Positions 1 through 10,180 of a DNA stretch of 64,000 nucleotides are shown one piece after another. Both the position numbers and the translations under genes were made by a program. The stretch lies in assembly GCA_021401465.1 (NCBI GenBank), contig JADDMT010000012.1, positions 372,001-436,000 on the forward strand, in the 5' to 3' direction. The DNA is from Teratosphaeria epicoccoides. Lineage: Eukaryota > Ascomycota > Dothideomycetes > Mycosphaerellales > Teratosphaeriaceae. Positions within the stretch are counted from its first letter, which is position 1; each line of letters begins with the position of its first letter. Below the pieces are notes generated by a model. That model was given only the letters and a program-made list of their open reading frames with translations, did not search any database and was not told the origin of the DNA.

Positions 1-1029
1 CAGAGGTCGTCCCTCACTCAGGAGATAAGACCAGCAGGTGTGGTCGGCGCAGCCATCGGCTTGGCCGCTACGATCTCTACAGACTCATTTTTCTGGCAAA
101 AGTTTCCTCTGTGGCCAGAGTGGGTCGGATTCTATTACAACACGATTCTTGGCAAGTCGTCGGAATGGGGCACGAGTCCTTTCCACTTCTACTTCATTGA
201 TGCTCTGCCACGGCTGATGCTGAATCCGATGACATACTTAGCATGCATCCCGCTAGCTCTGGCCACCAAAGCGACGCAACAGACAAGCCAAGACATCTTG
301 GTCCCGCACGGTGTGTTCATCCTGCTGTACAGCATCTTGCCGCACAAAGAGTGGCGGTTCATCATTTATAGCATTCCGGCCTTCACTGCCATCGCATCCG
401 CTGGTGCGGCGTGGGTCTGGACCCGACGATCCAAAGCTCTTCTATACAGAACGCTGAGCCTTGCGCTTGTGGTTTCAACCGCGGCCTCGTGCATTGTCAG
501 TCTTGGACTCCTGTACATCTCCAGCCTCAACTACGCAGGAGGCGAGGCATTGTATGCCTTGCACAAGATGACCAAGGCTGAGAGCAACATCCCGAAGCGA
601 ATTTATTTGGACAATCTCGCATGTCAAACTGGCGTCACTCGATTTCAGCAGATCAGGCCTACCTGGTTGTACGACAAGACTGAAGACGAGGAACTTCTAT
701 TAGATCCGATGTTCTGGCAGCAGTTCGACTACGTGATCGCAGAGCATCCCGAAAGAGTCATAGGCAGCTGGCAGCCCATGCACGTCGTGAAGGGCTTTGC
801 AGGTCTGCACATCAAGCCTGAAGACGCAGACGAGCTACTCCCGGTGCCCGCACCTCTACATGACCGGGTCTTTGGCTCATCTTTAGCAAGGATGCAGAAC
901 CTTTATAATGATATTGCGCACACGTTACGAAATCAAGTCACGAGAGGCTATTGGCCTACCGTGAAGACAGCTCCGAAACTGCAGATACTGCGCAAAGAAC
1001 CACTGCCTGTTATTCAAGACTTTACGTAA
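1..1029 (+). CDS. ALG12: ALG12 mannosyltransferase, 5' end missing
   Basis: This is the C-terminal 342 codons of a GT22 mannosyltransferase. The frame is open from base 1 with no upstream ATG, so the gene begins outside the window. The motifs WPEWVGFYYNTILGKSSEWG, SPFHFYFIDALPR and HKEWRFIIYSIPAF match ALG12, which adds the alpha-1,6 mannose to Man7GlcNAc2-PP-dolichol in the ER lumen using dolichyl-P-mannose. Several hydrophobic stretches (for example around bases 455-525) fit a polytopic ER membrane protein. The related GT22 enzymes ALG9 and PIG-B also carry HKE.RF, but the 'KSSEWGTSP...ALPR' context favours ALG12. The gene converges on a VOC-family gene whose last coding bases overlap its own by 16 bp. 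Confidence 0.85.
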   Translation, partial: QRSSLTQEIRPAGVVGAAIGLAATISTDSFFWQKFPLWPEWVGFYYNTILGKSSEWGTSPFHFYFIDALPRLMLNPMTYLACIPLALATKATQQTSQDILVPHGVFILLYSILPHKEWRFIIYSIPAFTAIASAGAAWVWTRRSKALLYRTLSLALVVSTAASCIVSLGLLYISSLNYAGGEALYALHKMTKAESNIPKRIYLDNLACQTGVTRFQQIRPTWLYDKTEDEELLLDPMFWQQFDYVIAEHPERVIGSWQPMHVVKGFAGLHIKPEDADELLPVPAPLHDRVFGSSLARMQNLYNDIAHTLRNQVTRGYWPTVKTAPKLQILRKEPLPVIQDFT

Positions 1030-1575
1030 TTCGATACTCTGCCATTCGATCAGTGCCAGAACGCTGCGCTGTGCTGGAGCGACGTACTCAATCAGGTTAC
1101 CGTCCGGATCCCGCGTGTACACGCTTCGTAGCTCTCCAAGAGCACCGGTACGATCAACGATCTTGCCTCCTTCAAGGATCTGGTCATATCAGCCAGAGCA
1201 TCCCGTAAGTGCGCAGTCGCATATTACCTCTAAGCCTGCGCCTTGCCATGACTTGTGCACCTCTTCGACCGGATGGTCGGTGATGAAGCACAAGTCTTCG
1301 CTGCCTGGCTGGACTTGCCCGGCTTTGGGCTCGAATTCACGCCCGGACAGATGGAGATTCAGCTTCTGATTGCCGAAAGAGAGAGCATGTCTGCATCAAT
1401 CTTGTCAACATCATTATAGAGCAATCGCGCGGTTGACAGACCTTTCATCGCCCTTGGACACGAACTTCTCGTGCTTCATGCCCAATCGTGTTGTGTAGAA
1501 CTCCACGGTCTTGGGGATGCTTCTTACAGTCAGGACAACATGGTCGATGGCCTTGACGGCGAATGGTGCGGCCAT
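1014..1575 (-). CDS. VOC/glyoxalase-family protein, four exons
   Basis: Joining four exons (1442-1575, 1228-1390, 1088-1179, 1014-1038) gives a 137-residue protein of the vicinal oxygen chelate fold. Introns of 51, 48 and 49 bp all have GT-AG ends and keep frame. The reading starts MAAPFAVKAIDHVVLTVRSI, continues through ERHALSFGNQKLNLHL and PGSEDLCFIT, and ends DPDGNLIEVSNYVKS, which is the usual start, middle and end of small fungal glyoxalase/bleomycin-resistance-like proteins. The His of AIDHVVL and the Glu of NLIEV are the typical metal ligands of the fold. The substrate cannot be told from sequence. If the third intron were not removed, the protein would run on to base 925 with an untypical tail. 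The last 16 coding bases lie inside the ALG12 CDS on the other strand. Confidence 0.8.
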
Positions 1576-2639
1576 GTCGTGTCAACGCCCTCGACAAGTC
1601 ACCACTAGCCAGATATACACCAATGCAAAAATATGGCTGATGTGAGTTGTCACCCTGCGGAGTCGGCGATGCAGCGTAAAGTGCTTCTCGAAGTGTGGGG
1701 AGAGCCAGAAGGTTCAGGTCATTTTTCACTTATATTCCTGGATGACGTCCAAGGCTGAAGAAACTAGACAGCTGCTAAAGGCACATCTCCAATCTGCCGT
1801 CTCCGCTAGTGGCCACCCGCGCGTGAGCTGGAAGTAGGACGCCTGCCATCAATAGGCATCCTGGTATCCTCCACCCTCGATTAGCAGTCAACTAATCGCT
1901 TGCCGCTTACTCACCTCAATCGCCATGACCTGGTGCCTTAGCATTTGCGACCGCTTGTTCTTCTTGGTCATTGGCCAGCAAAACGCCCGACAGAAGCGCT
2001 GGAAGCACTTGCCGATTCCAATGAGTGATTGTCATCCTCCTGGAGTAGCGTGTGAGTCGGTAGCATCTTCTGAAACAGTACCATACATCGCAGCGCATCC
2101 TCGTCAGAGCACTAGACATGATATGAAAATTGGGTTACATGCTTCGAGAACGGCAAAAGGGTTGTCTCGTCAACTCCACCGCCATCGCCGTCGTTGATCT
2201 GTACAGATCCTCGTGGGGTCTGAGCCAGCCTAGAGTGGGGGATATGAAGCAACCGTCCAGAACTGCACGAGACTCTCGCGTGAGACTTTAGATATCCATC
2301 CATAGCCTTCATCCTGCCAACACTTTACCTCAGAGAACTCAGACGCCTTCGTAGGATTAGGGTTGATCCAGCATGCATTCCTGTCTGAGTCGTCTCAGTT
2401 CATGGAGAACACCAACACTGCCAAATCCTCCAAGGCAGACGTCTACGTCGACAACACCGACCACCACCTGGCCGTTGCACGGCAGATGTGCTTCAGCGAA
2501 ACATGCGATAATGCAAGGATCGGAAAGTCTTTTCGCTGGGGGCTCCGCAATATCTCATGTCATCCATAGGTGCACCAACACGTTCGACGCATTGCTCGCA
2601 CGCTTAGCATCTGCACGCAAGTCCACAAGCTCTCTCATC
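1576..2639. other. Intergenic, no supported gene
   Basis: This 1.06-kb stretch holds the upstream region of the VOC gene. The short ORFs on both strands lack conserved composition, a convincing start context or splice partners. I see no feature to annotate. Confidence 0.5.
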
Positions 2640-3365
2640 ATGAAATGCGAAGCGGCAGACACGCCGTCGTCTTCACTGCTTCCGCCCACAAGCCGCACCC
2701 AAAGTCTGCTGGCTATCTCCATCCTGCTTGCCATTGTATCTTTGTGGGCGCTTCGAAGCTTCGACACGCCGGGCGGCCTGTTGCACGGCGCCAGGATCTG
2801 GTCGCGGCCGTACACCAGTCGACAATCCACGCACAGCATGGCCTCGAACGACGACGACACGTGCACTCTGCATGATCCGTATGAGGACCCGCTGCCAGCT
2901 ACACGGACTGAACCCGGTGGCGGCGCTACCTTGGTTTACGCGTGACCGTCGACAGGCGGTGTGTGGGTGCATATGGGCTGCTATGGGGTCGAGTTGGAGT
3001 TCCTCGGCCTTGACCGTTTCGAGCCCTCTGCGACATCGAGATTTTCTCCGGAAGAGGACGAGTTTTGCCAGCTTCTAGCGCGCATTGGTGGCCGATTTTA
3101 TAGCAGCGACTACGAATATTATGCTCGCAAATCACAGGGTGGCAAATCAGACATCTGGATAGGATGGCCAGGTGGCAGACTGGAAGGCCGCCTGTGGGTG
3201 TTGGAGACCAGTCCTGCCGATGGCGCAAAGTTAGGCGTGTCACGAATTCGGAATGCGCTGACGATGGAGGAGAGATGCAAGGCTATTGAGTTATTGGGGG
3301 GCAAGCTCTATGAGAACTGGCAAGCTCATGAGAACTGGGAGTCATTCGCTGGCAGAATGAAATAG
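2640..3365 (+). CDS. Hypothetical protein, one predicted TM segment
   Basis: Two open blocks in the same frame are separated by an in-frame TGA that a 39-bp GT-AG intron (2917-2955) would remove. The resulting 228-residue protein starts MKCEAADTPSSSLLPP and has a single hydrophobic helix (LLAISILLAIVSLWAL, about residues 23-40). A hydrophilic linker follows, then a compact acidic/aromatic C-terminal domain (CYGVELEFLGLDRF, SDIWIGWPGGRLEGRLWVLE, LYENWQAHENWESF). I do not recognise the family. The topology suggests a membrane-anchored protein with a soluble C-terminal domain. The intron is near the lower length limit for this genome, so the junction needs transcript support; the C-terminal block alone (from 2961) is clearly coding-like. 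Confidence 0.45.
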
Positions 3366-3376
3366 GTCAGCACTGA

Positions 3377-3562
3377 CTCGTTAATCCTGAGATTACTCAC
3401 TTTGAGCGCTGGGAGCAGGTGTCAAGAGAGTCCTTTCCGCCTTGGTATCGGGACCCTGCTATGGCCGCGAAGATTTCAGATACTTTCAAGATGCCAGTCA
3501 TTCCAATCAACGCCGCGTGGTGGCCGTGGCGACGCCTGGACAGCCCTTCTCAACGGCTGTAG
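3377..3562 (+). other. Coding-like ORF fragment, no resolved gene
   Basis: The frame reads NPEITHFERWEQVSRESFPP, then WYRDPAMAAKISDTFKMPVI and PINAAWWPWRRLDS, before a TAG. The balanced, aromatic-rich composition looks like real protein. No start codon or in-frame splice to the upstream gene was found; all plausible donors give the wrong phase. It may be the last exon of the preceding gene, a separate small gene starting at an internal ATG, or a remnant. The 275 bp that follow hold nothing recognisable. Confidence 0.2.
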
Positions 3563-3837
3563 GCTCCGGAGACTAAAGAGTCTCAGAGAGAGCCCTCATG
3601 TCATGCTGAACCATATCTTGTTTACGGATTTATAGCCAGTCTTGCGGCGCTTTGGGCGCGGCTTCACGCAAATGGGCAAAGTGGACTGCAAGACCCTGTA
3701 GCAGCTTCTCACCGTCGCGTCATGTACCGCCGCGCCAGTCGCTGAGGATGAGTCGCAAGATCTCGGGAAAGGGCATGAAAGGACTCGAGGCGCGGCGCAG
3801 AAACTAGGTCATCTACAGGTGCATGGACTTGCTTCGC

Positions 3838-4985
3838 CTATAGCTGCTTTGACCCTGCATGCTGCAAATCGGATGAATGGATAGCGTAGACCCGCTGGAG
3901 CCAGTGTGCCGTACTCTTTTTCACCGCTGGCGGCGCGCGCCTGCTACTATGCACAACGACTGCCGAGCCAGCATTACCAAACCATTTTCCACGATCGTGC
4001 AGTCTGTGCAAAAGGCGAGTTAGGGCAGCACAACCCTTCCAGCGCTCAGAAGGCAGCTGAAGATCTGAAAGGCCTTCCAGCAGCGAGCAGTCATCGGCGT
4101 CAGCACTCCGTGCGTACTCATCGACCATCTCTACGGCGGCATCTGCGCTCGTGGGGTTTGCTTTCAAAAGCTGCGCCTTCTCGATCAGTGACCGGCACAG
4201 TCTTCGCAAAGCCAAATGCGACGTCTGAGCTAATGTTCGCGGCCCCTTAGCCAAACTTCACACGTCGTGTCGTTGGAAGCTGTTGGTGCAGGCCTAGACT
4301 TTGTTGGGCTCACAAATTCACGTGAGGAGGCTGCACTGCTGGACAGCGAGTGGCGTGAACTCGTGAATGCTAAGGAGCACACCCAGCCGGCGGCAAAGGC
4401 AGTGACCCTCGTGGTTCCGCATGGACGCAGAGCCAATGCCAGCAGTTGCAGAGTCATTGTCTGGCTGCTTTTTCACTGGTAGTGATCTGCTATGACCCAG
4501 CTTACGATCATCGTGAGCTCTATACTGCAGGCCTCCCGTCAAGAAAAAGGCACGGAAGTAGAGCGCAAGGAGGTCATGCACTTCATCGAGAGTCTTGAGC
4601 TTTTTTAGGGCAATCTTGCGGTTGCACAGCAACGACTCAACAGGGATGTACCGGTGGCTGGACGTGGGTCATGATGATTTCGTGAGAAGACCTCAACAGT
4701 ATGTGGACCAGGTAAAGCGGGCGAGTGCGCGTTGCGACCTTTTTTTCGGTCCACCACCAAAAGGACAGGGAGTTGTCGGATGGTGGCGACCCTCTCCATG
4801 GGGGTGAGAAAACGAAGCTCTTCAGTTCCATATGTTTGATGATTGCCACAAATCCAGGGAGCTCTTGGTGTGTCGGAATTGGAGCAGTCTGTTCCTGGTA
4901 TGGAGACAACAGACCAAGCACGGATGTGGTGGTCCTGCCGATCCCGTATCTGTGCTAGATTGGTACTGTGAGATCGTCGCGGCAA
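3838..4985 (-). other. Unresolved minus-strand coding-like region
   Basis: Three minus-strand blocks look protein-like. Bases 4921-4637 include FVAIIKHMELKSFVFSPPWR. Bases 4632-4500 include NRKIALKKLKTLDEVHDLLA and LYFRAFFLTGGLQYR. Bases 4254-4050 include LRRLCRSLIEKAQLLKANP and DAAVEMVDEYARSADADD. They lie in two different frames; the first and second could be joined only by an implausibly short (about 34 nt) intron or a frameshift. The 5' end would sit only 25 bp from the stop of the next minus-strand gene. It could be a multi-exon gene or a decayed one. I do not recognise the product. Confidence 0.25.
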
Positions 4986-5009
4986 GTCAGTCCGGCCGTT
5001 GAAATACCT

Positions 5010-6062
5010 TCAAGCAGCAGTCAAGCCTCCTCCGCCGTTGCGTACATACTGCACAGCGCGGTGGCCCCTCTCCTGCCCAGGTCCGTTCCCATGTCCGTCA
5101 CTCCAACAATTCCTGCAATATAAGTCGCCCTCGCAACCGAGACACTTCACCTCGCCATCTTCGTTGCAAATGCAGCACCAAGAATCGATGTCCTCGTCCG
5201 TATACTTAGGCAAACTGGACTCCTTCTTGCAACCGCTGTTGAGATTTGCAGATAGCTTGGCTTTTGTTGACGGACCAGCGGTGGGCGTGGACGGTAGATC
5301 GAGACCTAGTTTGTTGAAGCGAGCCTCGAGCTCACTGTCTTCATAAGACGGAGGTTCTGCTGATGTCGACGGTGGAGGAAGAGTCGAAGGCGTTGCTGGG
5401 AGACCCAAGTCGTTCTTGTCGTGATTCGCATCCATCGGAACAGTTTGACCGTTCACTTCGCTCCCATACCTCGCATCCATCTCCAGTTCAGCAAGCACCT
5501 GCTTGACATACTCGTCCGCTTCGTCCTCATCCTTCTTGCCGCGGGCCTCATCACCGCCCGTCTGCGCAGCCTCATGCTCGGGAACTCCTTCCTTCTCAAC
5601 ATGCAGCCATCCGTCGTCATCACCACCAGCCCCACCATTCATGCCGGTCTGCGGTAGCGCCGCGCTCGCCTGCCCCATCAACTTCTTCACAGCCTCTGGA
5701 TCATCCGGATTCAACATCCACTGCTCATCATCGCCGATTTCCTCCAGCAAAGCATCCAAGTCCGGATCATCGGTTGCTTCGGCCTGCCAGTCATGCATGG
5801 GATCACGTTCGGTGGCGACTTCAACGTTCACTCTTGCGGCGAGGTCATCCGCGCGGTCTCCGTAGCCAGCTCCAGGACGAATTGGCGTAGGCGCTGCAGT
5901 TGTGCGCAGAGCCTTCAGGCGATCTGCAAGTCTGTCCTCGATTGTTCGGGGTTTGTTGCTGAGCTGGACGTCGATGCAAGCATTTGGTGCAGTGCTGAGT
6001 GAGACCGAAGATGGCTTGAGCGCGTTCAGCCGCGCCAGGAGTTTGTCATCGCAAGCAGACAT
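5010..6062 (-). CDS. ANCHR-like B-box zinc-finger protein
   Basis: This is a single-exon 350-residue protein. Most of it is acidic and low in order (PDLDALLEEIGDDEQWMLNP, about residues 95-120). The C-terminus holds a compact cysteine/histidine module (WCCICNEDGEVKCLGCEGD, then LYCRNCW and QERGHRAV) typical of the B-box-like zinc finger of abscission/NoCut checkpoint regulators (ANCHR/ZFYVE19) and their fungal relatives. In animals, ANCHR retains VPS4 at the midbody to delay abscission; a fungal role in ESCRT-linked membrane scission is inference. The ordered segments around DDLAARV and LEARFNKLGLDLP could be MIT-interacting helices. The ATG at 6062 is the first in frame. Confidence 0.7.
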   Translation of the reverse strand: MSACDDKLLARLNALKPSSVSLSTAPNACIDVQLSNKPRTIEDRLADRLKALRTTAAPTPIRPGAGYGDRADDLAARVNVEVATERDPMHDWQAEATDDPDLDALLEEIGDDEQWMLNPDDPEAVKKLMGQASAALPQTGMNGGAGGDDDGWLHVEKEGVPEHEAAQTGGDEARGKKDEDEADEYVKQVLAELEMDARYGSEVNGQTVPMDANHDKNDLGLPATPSTLPPPSTSAEPPSYEDSELEARFNKLGLDLPSTPTAGPSTKAKLSANLNSGCKKESSLPKYTDEDIDSWCCICNEDGEVKCLGCEGDLYCRNCWSDGHGNGPGQERGHRAVQYVRNGGGGLTAA

Positions 6063-6506
6063 ATTTCATGATCCTCGTCAAGGGGCAGTCCACCTCCTCA
6101 TTGACAATCCGGAGCTGATCGCACCGTACGCTGCTGTGAGGAGGAAGGTCAACAAGTTTGAGGCATGCAGAACGTACACCCAGAGTGGGATAGCGGCGCC
6201 TTCGTGAATACCGGATGGTTGTCATCGGCATTCATGCTGCTCACCCACCAAGTCAATGCGAATTATCTTGATGAAGAGGCTTCAGAAGCAGTCGTAATCC
6301 TGATTGAGATGTTGCGGCTACAGAAGAAGCAACAGACAGAATCGTGTCAGAGTCATGCCCGCCTCAATCAGCAAGAAACATCATTCATTACTTCAGCACA
6401 TCTCATTCAGCTATTTACGATGACCGGCCTCTCTGTGCCTGGCTTCAACAAAAGCTCTGTACCATCGTCCCTTGTCCCGCTCAACCTCCAATTCAGGTGC
6501 GACTCT
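6063..6506. other. Intergenic, no supported gene
   Basis: This lies between two minus-strand genes: promoter of the B-box gene and 3' flank of the cyclophilin gene. The long plus-strand ORF crossing it (6165-6986) is mostly antisense to the cyclophilin gene and has no family features. Confidence 0.5.
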
Positions 6507-7177
6507 TCAAAAGACCTCACAATGCGTGATCCTGACCTCTTGCAGCGGTCGGTCGCCAGAATCTGTCCTCACACTCCCAAGCTTATCCACGACCTCCATG
6601 CCCTTGGCCACATGCCCAAAAACAGTATGCTTGCCATCGAGATGCGGTGTCGGCGCCAGGGTGATGAAGAATTGGCTGCCATTCGTGTTCGGCCCGGAGT
6701 TCGCCATACTCAGCGTGCCCTTGTCGGTGTGCTGGAGACTGGACACAAATTCGTCTTCGAACTTCGCGCCGTAGATCGAAGAGCCGCCGCGGCCGGAGCC
6801 AGTCGGGTCCCCTCCTTGGATCATGAAGTTCGGAATGATTCGGTGGAAGATGACGTTGTCGTACTTGCCCGTCGCAGCGAGAGTCGCGAAGTTCTTGCAG
6901 GTCTGAAGAGCGAGCACAATCAGTACAAAGCTGAAGCTTTTGTGAAGCCAATGCTTCATGGGGAGCACCTCACCCTCGGCGTCTGATCCTTGTAGAGCGC
7001 GATTGTGATGTCGCCGAGGGTCGTGTGCATTACGACGCCCTCGGCGTTGTCTCCATTCCCAGTCGACTTGCCAGTCGATTCACCAGGCTTGGAAGCTGGA
7101 GCTGCAGTCGAGGAGGAGCTCGCCGACGCGGCCTCACCGCCCTTGTCCTTATGGAACATCTTCTTCAGGAACGACAT
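6507..7177 (-). CDS. PPIL1: Cyclophilin, PPIL1-type peptidyl-prolyl isomerase
   Basis: Exons 6974-7177 and 6507-6902 join across a 71-bp intron with ideal signals (GTGAGG, CTGAT, TTCAG), giving 199 residues. An unusual N-terminal extension (MSFLKKMFHKDKGGEAAS and a Ser/Ala-rich stretch, about residues 1-42) precedes a full cyclophilin domain (HTTLGDITIALY to RITHCEVF). The catalytic core is int. FHRIIPNFMIQGGDPTGSGR, MANSGPNTNGSQFFITL and LDGKHTVFGHV. The TCKNF and GRGGSSIYG features match the PPIL1/Cyp1 subfamily, a component of the spliceosome in other eukaryotes. The N-terminal extension is not typical of that subfamily. Confidence 0.88.
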
Positions 7178-7491
7178 CTTGGCTGCTATCCTCCCACACC
7201 GCGTGTCCCTTTCTGTTCTCTGCAGATCCAAGTGTCTCGGTTCCAATGCCAGACTGTCGAGTTGGTGAATGCAAGTTGCCGGCGTGTTTGTTTGGCACGG
7301 ACAAGGGGAGCTTGCGCGGATCGACGTCAGGGTTGTTGGAAGCAGGCACGCTAGCGCACGGTTTTCGCAGCCTGAGGCAGCACTTTTCACACACACCACA
7401 AGATCATCAGATGCGCCGTGGATATGGGCATGATGGAACCTGAGTCACGCATCAGGAGCGGTGCTCATCTCGCTGACATCTCATCGGACGC
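7178..7491. other. Upstream region of cyclophilin gene
   Basis: About 310 bp between two minus-strand genes. The frame is open upstream of the cyclophilin ATG, but no earlier start is conserved-looking. No other element was recognised. Confidence 0.4.
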
Positions 7492-7877
7492 TTATGGTGT
7501 ATCAAGCGGTGATGTTGGAGAGCAAAGAGTAAATGACAATTGGGTCCCGCCGTGCGTTGGGAACACGATTGAGCCGTCTTGTCGAGGGGTGAGTTGAGAA
7601 ATGATCTCTGTCTGATGAGCTGCGTATGATATCCTCGGAAGCGTCGCTCGCGCCTGGGCGTTGGCCCATTTCCATCGATAATGCGCTTGCAAATAATGGC
7701 CGTCAAGTTCTTCGAGAGTGATCTCACTGGGGTTCGGATTGACGGGGCTGCTGCAGAGTATGTCGTACTTGGCAATGCGCTCTGTGGTAGATTGAAAGCG
7801 CCGCAGCGAAAAAGCTGCTGGACGCACAGAGAAGGCAAAATCAATCCATAGCCCTGACTGAGTCTAGGGGCAGGCAT
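7492..7877 (-). CDS. Small protein with predicted mitochondrial presequence
   Basis: The main block (7492-7817) has no ATG of its own. A 19-base first exon (7859-7877, ATG to CTC-A) joined over a 41-bp GT-AG intron supplies one, giving 114 residues starting MPAPRLTAFSLRRFQSTTER. That start is arginine/serine-rich with no acid, like a mitochondrial targeting peptide. The body (IAKYDILCSSPVNPNPSEIT, HYLQAHYRWKWANAQARA) does not match a family I know. Only 25 bp separate it from the stop of the next minus-strand gene. The intron is short, so the start exon is tentative. Confidence 0.45.
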
Positions 7878-7902
7878 TGGCGCGAGATCGAGGTCACGTC
7901 GC

Positions 7903-8227
7903 TCAGAGCTCCCGCAGGACCTTGTCTACCGCATTGCGCGCATCGATGAGGTCCTTGTTGGAGGCATCCTCATGCGCCACCTTGACGCTGGAGTGCAGTT
8001 CGACCAGTGCTTCCGCTCGCTTCAGGTCGGGATCGTGATCCGCGTGGAGAGCCATACTTTCAGTAACAGCCGCGTCGTTCCCGCTTGGTCGAGCGGTCAC
8101 AAGAGCAAGCGCTGCTTTGGGGTCCTGCGAGATAATCAGTGGGCTTGAGCGATGGTGTGAGAGAGCCAGGACGACCTACGCAGATTTGGAGGGAGGTGAG
8201 ATCGGACAGTATGGCCGCGACTTGCAT
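7903..8227 (-). CDS. Small helical protein of unknown function
   Basis: Exons 8180-8227 and 7903-8124 join across a 55-bp intron (GTAGGT, CTGAT, CGCAG), giving 89 residues: MQVAAILSDLTSLQIC, DPKAALALVTARP, DADHDPDLKRA-like and DLIDARNAVDKVLREL stretches. The pattern is amphipathic-helical throughout and looks conserved, with a charged C-terminal heptad-like end. I cannot name the family; a small subunit of a larger complex would fit the length and character. It diverges from the PWI splicing-factor gene, sharing 264 bp of upstream DNA. Confidence 0.5.
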
Positions 8228-8491
8228 CGTGTCGAAGTTCCGCACTACCAAAGGCCTACAGTGTCTCTCGGGAACGATCGGAGTCCGACCAGCGTGATGG
8301 AGAGTGATGATGCAGACTTATCAGGCGAGAGGACGAATTTACGCTCCCTGGTCTTGCTCGGGTACATCCGCGATGGGAGGTGACTTTCGAACTCTTCGGC
8401 GTTGTACTGCGCTTGACTTGGTACTCGCTACCAAGCCAAGCTTTACTTCCTCCGCCACGTTTCCGCGACGTCCAACCTCGTCGACGTGACC

Positions 8492-9702
8492 ATGTCGGCC
8501 AAGTTGGTGACAGACGTTGACCAGCGACGGCTTCGTATGACAAAGTTTCCGGATGAGTTCACCACGAAGGTTGATATGAAGAAGGTCAATATTGACGTGA
8601 TCAAGAAATGGGCGAAAGACGAGATCGAGAAGATCCTGAATGCCGAAGACGACGTGGTGGTGGATTTGGTGAACAATTTGATTGAGGGTGAGAGATACGT
8701 ATGTGCAGCATCAAAGCCGAAGACACGCCCCGCTGCACAGTAGCTGAAAGCGAGGCACAGCCAAACATCAAGCAGCTGCAAATCTCTCTCGGCGGCTTCC
8801 TGGACAAGGATGCTCCGAGATTCTGCCTCGAGCTCTGGAGGCTCTGCATCAGCGCACAGGAGAACCAGGCAGGCATTCCAAAGGAGCTGCTGGAAGCCAA
8901 GAAAATGGAGCTCATCCAGGAGAAGGTCAGCACTTCCCCGGCCCTTGTGCCGACCATTGCTGACGCTCTGCAGATTAAAGAAGAGCAAGTCCGCGAGGCC
9001 GCCCGCAAGCGCCAAGACGAGGAACGCGAGCGCAACAGAGAGCTTGCACGGATCAGAGAACGTGAAGGTAGAGGTGGACATGGTGCTCGCTATGATCGTG
9101 ACCGCAGTCCGCCTCGCAGACACTCAAGATCGCCGCCGAGAAGACTTCGACGTGATGGTGACGACTTCTACAGAGCTCCTCGAGGCACCGACTCCTACGT
9201 ACCGAGCCGACGCGGCCGCTCACCTTCCTCAAGCCGATCGCGCTCGCCACCACCGAGACGCAAGCGACGCAATTCATCATCCTCTCTTTCGCGCTCTCCG
9301 CCGCCAAGACGCAGACGTCGCTCGGATTCGCGTCATCGTCGCAATGACCACAGACGCCGCTCGAAATCCCCAAGGCGTCGCCACGCCATCAGTCGCTCGC
9401 CATCGCCAAAGCGTGCCAGACGTCCGTCTCTCTCGGTTTCTCGATCACCACCGCTACGCCGCAGGAGGCGTCCGTCTTCTTCTCGCTCGCGCTCACCACC
9501 ATCATACCGCAAGAAGAGACCATCAATTGATCTTATGGCTGTCAATGGTAGAGCTCGCCGCGATGAACAACGTCTTAGCAGAGAGCCCGCTAGCCGTGAG
9601 TCAACGCCAAGGGACGATCGTTCACGGCGACGCAACTCGAGCTCGGTGAGCTCCGGCAGAATGTCGACACATGGTGGTGCTGCTGAGCATGTGAATAACT
9701 AG
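8492..9702 (+). CDS. PWI-domain, RS-rich splicing factor
   Basis: Exons 8492-8698 and 8761-9702 join across a 62-bp intron (GTATGT donor), giving 382 residues. Residues about 18-125 form a PWI domain: KVDMKKVNIDVIKKWAKDEI, DDVVVDLVNNLIEG, then after the splice YPNIKQLQISLGGFLDKDAP and FCLELWRLCISAQ. This is the nucleic-acid-binding fold of SRm160/SRRM1. A charged helix (ARKRQDEERERNRELARIRE) and a long Arg/Ser-rich tail with many RSPPRR and SRSRSP units follow. The protein probably acts in pre-mRNA splicing or 3' processing in the nucleus. The in-frame GTG-ACC before the ATG is not a start; the ATG at 8492 fits the family start. Confidence 0.85.
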
Positions 9703-10180
9703 CTTATTCACATGCTCCATCATATGCATGCACGTCAACTTTGCTCTAGAGACTTACATACTACGTTGAAAACACTCAGAAATAGACAATCTTGTGTGGG
9801 GTTTCTTCTATTGGGTAGTGTTGAAGGACCTCCTGCGTGGGAAGCTAAGTTGGAGCGGCGCGACGATGGGAGGCGGATCGGTCGTCGAATCGATTTGCAA
9901 ATGGAAGCGGCCGAAGAGGCGGCTGCACAGCACGTGCTCATGAGTACGATTGTTGTCGACCTCCTCGCAACACGTGTGACGTATTACTAATCCGCTACAG
10001 ACCGGTTCCTGGCTTGCCCGCCCCACGTTAGCTTCGCTTCCACTTGACCTGAGATGGAAGGTGATCACGCTCATGGATGCAACGACGCCATTACGACGGC
10101 TATCAGAACTAGTATATGCCTGCCACTCCCTCCCTCATTGTCTCCCTTCCACTTCTCCTTCGCATCAATCCGTAGCGAGA
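9703..10180. other. Intergenic, no supported gene
   Basis: This holds the 3' flank of the PWI gene and the promoter of the M20 peptidase gene. Short ORFs on both strands show no family features. A pyrimidine-rich run (about 10120-10160) precedes the peptidase ATG, as is common at fungal start regions. Confidence 0.45.

Noticed and set aside
6165..6986. A 273-codon plus-strand ORF
   Set aside because: Its 3' half is antisense to the cyclophilin coding exon and the 5' half has no conserved features.
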